9,620 bases of DNA, from assembly GCF_002811955.1 (NCBI RefSeq), contig NZ_NPEF01000153.1:1-9620 (forward strand), written 5' to 3'. The notes beneath the pieces are model-generated. The model ran no database searches, had not been told where the DNA came from, and saw nothing but the letters and a program-made list of their open reading frames with translations. The stretch comes from Leptospira ellisii (lineage in GTDB: Bacteria > Spirochaetota > Leptospiria > Leptospirales > Leptospiraceae). The stretch's first letter is position 1; the number at the start of each line of letters is the position of its first letter. Shown here one piece after another: positions 1 through 5,794 of this stretch. Position numbers and translations under genes: made by a program.

Positions 1-896
1 GAATTCAATTCCAACACGCCCGCTTCGATCAAAGGAAAATCCTTATGCGACCACACTTTCGTCAGATCGAACGGATTCAAACGGTACGTCTCCGCTTCCT
101 TCTCCGGCATGATCTGGACGCAGAATCTCCATCTAGGATATTCCTTCCGTTCGATCGCTTCGAAAAGATCGCGTGTCGCGTAATCCGGATCGGTTCCGGC
201 TAACGCTGCGGCTCTTTCAACGGTAAGATTTTTTATCCCTTGCATCGACTTGAAATGGAACTTAACCCAAAACCGTTCTCCGTTCCGGTTCCAAAGACCG
301 AACGTATGACTTCCGTATCCGTTCATGAAACGATATCCGTCCGGAATTCCGCGGTCGCCGAAAAGGATCGTCATCTGATGCAGCGCTTCCGGAGCCTTGG
401 CCCAATAATCCCACATACGGTAAGGATTCTTATAACCCGTGATCGGATCGCGTTTTTGGGAATGGATAAAATCGGGAAACTTCAGAGGATCTCGTTCGAA
501 AAAAACGGGGGTGTTGTTTCCCACGAGATCCCAGATCCCCTGATCCGTATAAAACTTGATCGCAAAACCCCTCGGATCCCGTTCCGTATCCGCGGAACCT
601 TTCTCTCCCGCCACCGTGGAAAATCTCAGAAACAGCGGGGTCCGTTTGCCGACCTCCGAAAAAACGGAAGCGATCGAATATTCGGAAAGATCCTTCGTGA
701 TCGTCAACGTTCCGTAGGCTCCGGCGCCTTTCGCGTGAACGACGCGTTCCGGAATCCGTTCACGGTTGAAGTGCGCGAGTTTTTCTATGAGGTGCGTGTC
801 CTGGATGAGAATAGGTCCCCTTGCTCCCGCGGTTAAGGAATGTTGATTCTGGGGAACGGGTTGTCCCCCGGCCGTTGTGAGTGTTTTTCCGTTCAT
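1..896 (-). CDS. katE: Monofunctional heme catalase, N-terminal ~298 residues (C-terminus beyond left edge)
   Basis: Breaks down hydrogen peroxide to water and oxygen. The minus-strand frame from ATG at 896 is open to the window edge and reads as a classic catalase. The distal heme His is in [12 protein letters not shown] (about His54), followed by [21 protein letters not shown], the catalytic Asn in [13 protein letters not shown] (about Asn127), the [12 protein letters not shown] segment and GYGSHTF. About 298 residues are present; small-subunit catalases are usually ~480, so the proximal heme Tyr region is outside the window. There is no signal peptide. The start has a strong Shine-Dalgarno (AAGGAG, 904-909, 7 nt upstream). 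The ATG overlaps the stop of the ankyrin gene (ATGA), so the two are probably co-transcribed and translationally coupled. Expression is probably under PerR control from the operator at 1513-1533. The family is certain; the symbol follows leptospiral usage. Confidence 0.96.
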   Translation of the reverse strand, partial: MNGKTLTTAGGQPVPQNQHSLTAGARGPILIQDTHLIEKLAHFNRERIPERVVHAKGAGAYGTLTITKDLSEYSIASVFSEVGKRTPLFLRFSTVAGEKGSADTERDPRGFAIKFYTDQGIWDLVGNNTPVFFERDPLKFPDFIHSQKRDPITGYKNPYRMWDYWAKAPEALHQMTILFGDRGIPDGYRFMNGYGSHTFGLWNRNGERFWVKFHFKSMQGIKNLTVERAAALAGTDPDYATRDLFEAIERKEYPRWRFCVQIMPEKEAETYRLNPFDLTKVWSHKDFPLIEAGVLELN

Positions 897-1456
897 TGTC
901 TGACTCCTTTGAATGCGTTTTGAACTGCGTATAAAAACCAATTTTCGAGGAACGCGACGATCCTTCCGCGGTTCCGTTTCGCGGAATTCCTCAGAAGCTC
1001 TGAAACTCCCGTGCGCCCGAACATTACGGAAAACTGATATGCCGTTTGACCCTTGGGATTTTCGTAGTCAGGATCCGCTCCGTTTTCAAGAAGGAGTTTG
1101 ACTATATTATAATATCCTTTAAAAGCCGCTCCCATCAGGATCGAATTTCCGCCGACGTCCGTGGAATTCACGTCCGCTCCCCGAGAGATCAGAAAACGGA
1201 CCGTCTCCTCGTGCCCGTGATACGCGGCCAACATCAGCACCGTGTAACCCCTGGAATCCGTTTCCTCCATACGTTCCGGGAAAAGGGTTTGGCTTCGCAG
1301 AGCGGAAAGTTCCCCTCTTCTTGCGAAATCGAATAAGGAATTCCCTTTTGAAAAACCGCTGCGATACCTTTCCCAAGCGGAAGAAACATCGGAGCGTAAT
1401 TCCGACGCGGAGTCCGGCGGATCGCCGGAGCAATCAAAACCAACCCGATCCTTCAT
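893..1456 (-). CDS. ank: Ankyrin-repeat protein, catalase partner, 187 aa
   Basis: Short cytoplasmic ankyrin protein without a signal peptide. Two clear repeats are visible: residues ~67-98 ([20 protein letters not shown] and on to GADVN) and ~100-131 ([20 protein letters not shown] and on to GADPD). They are flanked by degenerate repeats at ~40-66 and ~133-158. The start at 1456 has a GGGAGG ribosome binding site just upstream. Its TGA overlaps the katE ATG by 4 nt. Ankyrin genes next to catalase are known in Pseudomonas (ankB-katB) and Campylobacter (Cj1386-katA), where they are needed for full catalase activity or heme loading; the same order is known in pathogenic Leptospira. A role in catalase maturation is therefore inferred from context. 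The polar N-terminal ~38 residues match nothing I recognise. Confidence 0.9.
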   Translation of the reverse strand: MKDRVGFDCSGDPPDSASELRSDVSSAWERYRSGFSKGNSLFDFARRGELSALRSQTLFPERMEETDSRGYTVLMLAAYHGHEETVRFLISRGADVNSTDVGGNSILMGAAFKGYYNIVKLLLENGADPDYENPKGQTAYQFSVMFGRTGVSELLRNSAKRNRGRIVAFLENWFLYAVQNAFKGVRQ

Positions 1457-1512
1457 AAATTCCCTCCCGATTTCTCGAATTTTTTCGTTTTTCTAAATTT
1501 TAAATCTAGTAT

Positions 1513-1533
1513 TAAATTAGACTAATTCTAAAA
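1513..1533. promoter_or_regulatory. PerR-box-like operator, ank-katE side
   Basis: Imperfect palindrome with core TTAGACTAATTCTAA (1517-1531). The arms are TTAGA and TCTAA around an A/T-rich centre, which fits the 7-1-7 layout of Fur/PerR boxes (B. subtilis consensus TTATAATNATTATAA). It lies 57 bp upstream of the ankyrin start. On the minus strand a TAATAC sequence immediately downstream could be the -10, so bound PerR would block the ank-katE promoter. The 21 bp are repeated exactly, in inverted orientation, at 1559-1579. The operator role is inferred from pattern and position. Confidence 0.75.
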
Positions 1534-1558
1534 TTAAAGGAAATTAGCTGAAGTCTTT

Positions 1559-1579
1559 TTTTAGAATTAGTCTAATTTA
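1559..1579. promoter_or_regulatory. PerR-box-like operator, perR side
   Basis: Exact reverse complement of the 21 bp at 1513-1533, with core TTAGAATTAGTCTAA at 1561-1575. The two centres are 46 bp apart. It lies 35 bp upstream of the perR ATG and overlaps A/T-rich candidates for a -10 element (TAATTT at 1573-1578 or TTATAG at 1577-1582), so autoregulation of perR is likely. I could not settle on a convincing -35. Confidence 0.72.
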
Positions 1580-1614
1580 TAGACAAAAAAATCGAATCGG
1601 GAAAACTGGAAGAT

Positions 1615-2049
1615 ATGAAGGATTCTTACGAAAGAAGCAAACGCATTTTGGAAGACGCCGGAATCAACGTGACCGTCCAACGTTTGCAAATGGCCAATCT
1701 GCTCCTTTCCAAACCGCAGCATTTGACCGCGGACCAGATTTTTCAATTGATCAACGAACACATTCCCAACGCTTCCCGGGCGACAATATTCAATAATTTG
1801 AAACTATTCGCCGAAAAAGGGATCGTTCATCTGCTCGAATTGAAATCGGGAATCACCCTGTACGATTCCAACGTGGAAAACCATCATCACGCCATCGACG
1901 AAAACACGGGTGAAATCTTCGACATAGACCTGGATCCGCAACTTCAGGAAAAGATCCTATCCGAACTCAAAAAAGACTTCCAAAGCAAGACCGGATCTTC
2001 TTTGGAAAACTGTAGTCTTCTGATCGCTCTCAAAGGAAAGAAAAAATAG
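1615..2049 (+). CDS. perR: Peroxide-responsive Fur-family repressor PerR, 144 aa
   Basis: Metal-dependent transcriptional repressor that senses peroxide. Residues 1-80 form the winged-helix DNA-binding domain, with the recognition-helix segment [14 protein letters not shown] at ~52-65; the rest is the dimerisation domain. The regulatory metal ligands of B. subtilis PerR (His37, Asp85, His91, His93, Asp104) map with a constant offset of one to His36, Asp84, His90, His92 and Asp103. Asp at 103, where Fur proteins tend to have Glu, favours PerR over Fur. The protein has a single Cys (133) and neither CxxC pair, so the usual structural zinc site is absent. The sequence agrees with what I remember of L. 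interrogans PerR. The start is the only ATG in a sensible position; its GGAAG ribosome binding site is close (3 nt) and weak. It diverges from ank-katE, its expected target. Confidence 0.93.
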   Translation: MKDSYERSKRILEDAGINVTVQRLQMANLLLSKPQHLTADQIFQLINEHIPNASRATIFNNLKLFAEKGIVHLLELKSGITLYDSNVENHHHAIDENTGEIFDIDLDPQLQEKILSELKKDFQSKTGSSLENCSLLIALKGKKK

Positions 2050-2141
2050 ACAAGAGGCCGGCCCCGCTTTCCGATTTCATCATCCCTGTTTCCACCTTAA
2101 AGGTTTCGTTTGCTTGAATTTCAACACAAACAGAATCTTTT

Positions 2142-2171
2142 TTGACATTTATAGAACGATTCCCGCAATAC
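2142..2171 (+). promoter_or_regulatory. Possible sigma-70 promoter for the lipoprotein cluster
   Basis: A perfect -35 hexamer TTGACA (2142-2147) is followed after 18 nt by CAATAC (2166-2171), a mediocre -10. It lies in the 289-bp gap after perR and would give a 5' leader of roughly 160 nt for the gene at 2339. Only the -35 is convincing. Confidence 0.3.
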
Positions 2172-2215
2172 ATACGTCTCTCCATTCAAAGTAAATTACG
2201 GACAGAACACGGTCT

Positions 2216-2235
2216 ACGAGCGTCGGCTCGTTTTG
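2216..2235 (+). terminator. Short hairpin followed by T-rich tract
   Basis: ACGAGC (2216-2221) pairs perfectly with GCTCGT (2226-2231) over a GTCG loop and is followed by a short T-rich stretch (TTTTG). It could be a weak intrinsic terminator for perR, 167 nt after its stop. If transcription of the next gene starts at 2142-2171, it could instead be a leader hairpin or attenuator. The stem is short and the T tract poor. Confidence 0.35.
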
Positions 2236-2295
2236 TTATAAACGTGGATTAGCAATTTATAGCTGGCGACGCAAAAGGAAACTTTCCGGAGTATA

Positions 2296-2333
2296 TTCTC
2301 TCAACATTGATAAAAAGTAATGTTGTGGGGGAG
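2296..2333 (+). promoter_or_regulatory. Leader hairpin that may mask the Shine-Dalgarno of the 728-aa lipoprotein
   Basis: CAACATT (2302-2308) pairs perfectly with AATGTTG (2319-2325) over a 10-nt loop. After one T-T mismatch (2301/2326), the stem can continue with TTCTC (2296-2300) against GGGGG (2327-2331) using G-C and G-U pairs. That second half covers the ribosome binding site GGGGGAG (2327-2333) of the ATG at 2339. The pairing is visible in the sequence; regulation of translation is inference. Confidence 0.4.
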
Positions 2334-2338
2334 CTCTT

Positions 2339-4525
2339 ATGAATGATTTCGCTTATCAAAAACAACATTCGAAAAATAACTTTTATGCTAATTATTTCGG
2401 GCTATTCCTTATTTTTTTAACGTTCGGTTGTCTTCATAAGAATCACAAATCTCCTTTTTTCTTTTTGTTTCCCGGTTTTTCAACGGAAGATTCGATTCCT
2501 TCGTCACCTCCCCCCAGCACGATCACGATCATTCCCACAGTTCAATGGAATTCTCCGGATACCTCATACGTAAGCTCCAATGCGGGAGCCGTCAATTACC
2601 AGGACGTTCATTGGTCCTCGAACGTCAGCGGGGATTTTTCTCTTCGTTTAAACGCTACGAACTGCACGGATGGAACGGTTATAGCACAAGGTTCCGTGGT
2701 GAAATCCACTGCAATGACGCAGAGAGTGCAAGCGGACGACGGGACAAATCCTTTGGCCGCGGGCGCCAATCGTATGATCCTTTGCGTTCAAAAACCGCAG
2801 ACACAAACCCAACTTGCGAAAAAGGAATTCGAGATCACTCGGGACGATACCCCTCCTTCCTCGCTTTCCTTCACGCCGGGAACCGGAATTTACGGTCTCG
2901 CCCCTCCCGACATCACGATCACTTGTTCGGACTTAGGTGGTTCGGGTTGTTACAAAATCGCCTACCGAATCGGCGGATCCGACCCCGGGATTTCCTTCGA
3001 CGGAATTCCCGACGCGAATTCGACCCTATATACGAACCAATTTTCGGTTCCGGACGGCGCCTCCACTCAGGTCAAGGCGATCGCCGTTGATGTTGCGGGT
3101 AACGTGGGTTCGGTAAGCGCGGCTTCCAATTATACGGTCAATACGGCTCATCCCACGATTACGATCAATTCGATCAGCAGTCTGTATCTCAAGGCGTCGG
3201 CCGGAGTAAGCACCCTAAAATTTCTTTCCAACATGGCCGGAACCTTCAGTATCAAGAAAGGATCCTCCGCAAATTGTGTGGGCGGAACCGTTCTGGCTTC
3301 CGGTCCGATTTCGGCCAACACACTCAAAACAACCGGTTTGACGAGCACCATGTTTTCACCTGACGGCAATTATACGGTCCACGTGTGTGTGGCCGCTTCC
3401 GTGACGGGGAACATAGGATATACGACTTATACGATCACGAAGGACAGCGTCATTCCCACGATCACTTCCATCAACCCGCCCTTCGGTACGATGAATTTGA
3501 GCGTGAACCAACGTTATTTTACGTTTCAATTCGACGAAGATATGGACGTGAATTTCAATTCCACTCCCGGGGTCGCTAATTTCACGGACCCTACCTTGGT
3601 TGGCTCGAGCGGAATGTCTCTTCCCGGTACAAAAGGAGAATGGTTGGACGCAAGGACCTATCGTGTGGATCTGAAGAGTAAACTTCCCGAATTGTATCTG
3701 TTTGATTTATCCATAGTCCCCTTCCGTGATAAGGCGGGCAATAATACTGCCAGCGCAGTCCGCAGATTCGGAACTGCGGCCAATCCAGATCCGATCCGCA
3801 TTTCCGACACCGGTCAAACCGATTGCTCGGACTCCGCGGGAAACACCTTACCCGATTGTATCAACTCCGGCCAAGACGGTGAAACCGCGGGAGCGTTTTC
3901 GGGATTACAACTTCCCGCGCCTCTGAACGCAACCTACCCGAGCGACATCGTTTCTTTGGATACGCGCACCGGTCTCGTTTGGAAAACCTGTCTGGAAGGT
4001 TTTACCTGGACCGGATCCACTTGCGTTCAAACCTGTCCCCAGGATCAACGATGGGACGGAACGGTTTGTACCGGCGTTACAGGTTATCCCTACAAAAACT
4101 GGACGGATTCATGGAAGGAATGTAATATGCTGAACGCCTCCAACTCGGGGAACGGCTTCGCGGGAAAAACGACCTGGAGACTTCCTTATTTATCAGAATA
4201 TTATACTATTTTAAATTATGGAGGCAACACGGGAAACGACGCGATTCCGGAGGCGTTTTTTCCCGGTCTGCTCCGAAACAACTACCAAAGATATTGGACC
4301 GGCACCCTGACGGCGAGCATCAACGCGACCACGGTGACGGGAACGATCGTGTCCCTTTCGAACGGGCCGATCGATCCGGCAAACCCGGTGACGTATTATT
4401 CCGGCGGCGCCTGGGCCGTCTCGGTTTTCGGAGGAGTGACACAACCGGGTCCGGACAAAATGAAATACGTCTCCGACTACTCATTCTTTCCGTACAACTA
4501 TACGGCGCAATGTGTGGCGGATTGA
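2339..4525 (+). CDS. Modular surface lipoprotein with Ig-like domains and C-terminal DUF1566, 728 aa
   Basis: Probably exported and lipid-anchored: an uncleaved-looking n-region is followed by a hydrophobic stretch and a spirochaete-type lipobox ending LTFG-Cys31. Modules in order are: repeat A (~66-168); a segment like the chitobiase C-terminal/Ig-like fold (~169-267, DTPPSSLSFTPGTGIY through VAGN); a second copy of repeat A (~270-368); a Big_5/SbsA-type Ig-like domain (~371-478, PPFGTMNL and FDEDMDV); and a DUF1566/Lcl C-terminal-type domain (~535-728, TGLVWKTC, WRLPYLSEYY, YWTGT, final C). Two tandem C-x5-W-x-G-x2-C elements (551-562, 566-577) sit inside the DUF1566 region. The start has a strong GGGGGAG site 5 nt upstream and no other Met until 124. 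It leads the cluster with the two genes that follow. The DUF1566-type domain of Legionella Lcl binds host glycosaminoglycans, so an adhesin role is possible but unproven. Substrate or ligand is unknown. Confidence 0.85.
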   Translation: MNDFAYQKQHSKNNFYANYFGLFLIFLTFGCLHKNHKSPFFFLFPGFSTEDSIPSSPPPSTITIIPTVQWNSPDTSYVSSNAGAVNYQDVHWSSNVSGDFSLRLNATNCTDGTVIAQGSVVKSTAMTQRVQADDGTNPLAAGANRMILCVQKPQTQTQLAKKEFEITRDDTPPSSLSFTPGTGIYGLAPPDITITCSDLGGSGCYKIAYRIGGSDPGISFDGIPDANSTLYTNQFSVPDGASTQVKAIAVDVAGNVGSVSAASNYTVNTAHPTITINSISSLYLKASAGVSTLKFLSNMAGTFSIKKGSSANCVGGTVLASGPISANTLKTTGLTSTMFSPDGNYTVHVCVAASVTGNIGYTTYTITKDSVIPTITSINPPFGTMNLSVNQRYFTFQFDEDMDVNFNSTPGVANFTDPTLVGSSGMSLPGTKGEWLDARTYRVDLKSKLPELYLFDLSIVPFRDKAGNNTASAVRRFGTAANPDPIRISDTGQTDCSDSAGNTLPDCINSGQDGETAGAFSGLQLPAPLNATYPSDIVSLDTRTGLVWKTCLEGFTWTGSTCVQTCPQDQRWDGTVCTGVTGYPYKNWTDSWKECNMLNASNSGNGFAGKTTWRLPYLSEYYTILNYGGNTGNDAIPEAFFPGLLRNNYQRYWTGTLTASINATTVTGTIVSLSNGPIDPANPVTYYSGGAWAVSVFGGVTQPGPDKMKYVSDYSFFPYNYTAQCVAD

Positions 4526-4539
4526 GCGAGGGAGGAAGT

Positions 4540-5127
4540 ATGAAACCGTATCTGAATTCGTTTTTGATTTTTTTTCTTTTGGCCGCCTTCGATTCCGCAT
4601 CGGCGACCGGAGGACCCTACGTGGACAACGGCGACGGAACCGTAAAAGACACGCTAAACGGAATCTATTGGCAAAAATGCAGCTTCGGTCAGAACCCGTT
4701 GGATTGTTCCGGCGGCACTACGGTTATGGACTGGGATTCCGCGCTGTTTTCCTGCAGAAACCTGAACCTTGCCGGAAAAACTTGGAGGGTTCCGAACGTA
4801 AAGGAGATCGTAAGTCTGATCGATTACAGACAAACCTCGTTTCCGATCATAAATATTACGATATTTGCAAATACCGCCGGAGGATACTATTGGTCCTCCA
4901 CGAGCGGAATTTCGGCGGGAAGCAGTCCCGACCCGACGGCGGTAACGGATTACAACTCGGATCCCAGCTCTTACGTATACACACCATACGCGAAAACCAG
5001 GGCGTATTCCATTCCCCGTGCGACGTCATATCGATCGATGGCGTATATCGCAGATTTTAGGATGGGGGGAAGCATAGAATTTCCGAAGACGAATAACGCG
5101 TATCTAAGGTGTGTGAGCGGACCGTAA
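4540..5127 (+). CDS. Secreted DUF1566-domain protein, 195 aa
   Basis: The start is ATG 4540, with GGAGG at 4531-4535 and only 14 nt after the preceding stop; the frame is open further upstream but that stretch overlaps the lipoprotein gene. Residues 1-22 are a type I signal peptide (hydrophobic FLIFFLLAAF, cleavage after SASA), with no lipobox. The mature protein is almost entirely one DUF1566 domain: DNGDGTVKDTLNGIYWQKC near its start, then WRVPNVKEIVSLIDYR, YYWSSTS and the closing AYLRCVSG. It is paralogous in domain content to the C-terminus of the preceding lipoprotein, and the two are almost certainly co-transcribed. Probably periplasmic or released. Function unknown; DUF1566 domains occur in many leptospiral exported proteins. 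Confidence 0.88.
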   Translation: MKPYLNSFLIFFLLAAFDSASATGGPYVDNGDGTVKDTLNGIYWQKCSFGQNPLDCSGGTTVMDWDSALFSCRNLNLAGKTWRVPNVKEIVSLIDYRQTSFPIINITIFANTAGGYYWSSTSGISAGSSPDPTAVTDYNSDPSSYVYTPYAKTRAYSIPRATSYRSMAYIADFRMGGSIEFPKTNNAYLRCVSGP

Positions 5128-5157
5128 TCCCGCATTCGATCGGCCCGCAAAACCGCA

Positions 5158-5610
5158 ATGATACGCTTTTGTATCCCGTTGATCGCCCTATTCGTCTGCT
5201 TCGATTGTTCCACGCTGTCGGATCGTGAGGACCGGAATGATCCGTTTGCGCGAATGGATTCTCCGGCGGTTTATCCGGATTTGACCGTCCTCAAAGATTC
5301 CCTCGAAATCATACTCAAAACCAAGGGAAAAAAAGGGCAGGTATTTTACGTTTCGCAAATCTTGGATTCCCGTTTCTATCTTTATTGGGAAAACGAACAG
5401 GCGATTTTGATCCTCAATCCGATTCAACCTCCGTATCGGGAAAACTACGTAACGTCCATCCGATTTCCGAACGGAAGCTCCCGGATCGAATTAAACAGCG
5501 GCACGGTGTTTTTGGAAAACGACGTCAACGGAAGCACCTATGTGACGACCCACCATTTCGTAAGAAAAATTTTAGGTTATTGTCGACGCGGAATTCGAAT
5601 CGCACTTTAG
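5158..5610 (+). CDS. Small exported protein of unknown function, possible lipoprotein, 150 aa
   Basis: I do not recognise the family. The N-terminus MIRFCIPLIALFVCFDCS is a short charged-hydrophobic export signal. Cys14 or Cys17 could be a lipidated residue, but neither lipobox is good (Asp precedes Cys17). The rest is soluble and rich in beta-prone, aromatic segments (QVFYVSQILDSRFYLYW, AILILNPI, SRIELNSGTVFL), ending in a basic tail. It starts 30 nt after the DUF1566 gene on the same strand, in the same frame as that gene's stop, with no clear Shine-Dalgarno. It is probably the last gene of the cluster and may depend on coupling to upstream translation. Confidence 0.65.
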   Translation: MIRFCIPLIALFVCFDCSTLSDREDRNDPFARMDSPAVYPDLTVLKDSLEIILKTKGKKGQVFYVSQILDSRFYLYWENEQAILILNPIQPPYRENYVTSIRFPNGSSRIELNSGTVFLENDVNGSTYVTTHHFVRKILGYCRRGIRIAL

Positions 5611-5656
5611 TTGGATGCGATATCCTTCCCGTCTGAATTCGTGATCGAAAGTCCGA

Positions 5657-5693
5657 TCCCGAAATCGAATCGGAAATTCCTTGGATTTCGGGA
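5657..5693. other. 10-bp stem-loop without T tract
   Basis: TCCCGAAATC (5657-5666) is perfectly complementary to GATTTCGGGA (5684-5693) with a 17-nt loop. It stands 46 nt after the stop of the small exported gene. No T run follows on either strand, so it is not a standard intrinsic terminator; it may protect a 3' end or assist termination. The remainder of 5611-5794 shows no gene and no convincing promoter. Confidence 0.35.
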
Positions 5694-5794
5694 GAATCTC
5701 CGGCTAGATCGGTTTAAATATCGATCGCGCAAATTACCCCCTTAGTAAGAATGCGATAAAGTTCCTAAAACCGTAACGTCCCGCTTGAAAACGT

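Noticed and set aside
240..836. 198-codon plus-strand open frame
   Set aside because: It is the antisense of the catalase coding sequence and its product has no protein-like features.
4294..4539. Upstream extension of the second DUF1566 protein to an in-frame start inside the lipoprotein gene
   Set aside because: The extension is a basic, low-complexity shadow of the lipoprotein frame; ATG 4540 has a strong ribosome binding site and is followed directly by a signal peptide.
5657..5693. Intrinsic terminator for the lipoprotein cluster
   Set aside because: The stem is good but no T tract follows, so it is listed only as a stem-loop.
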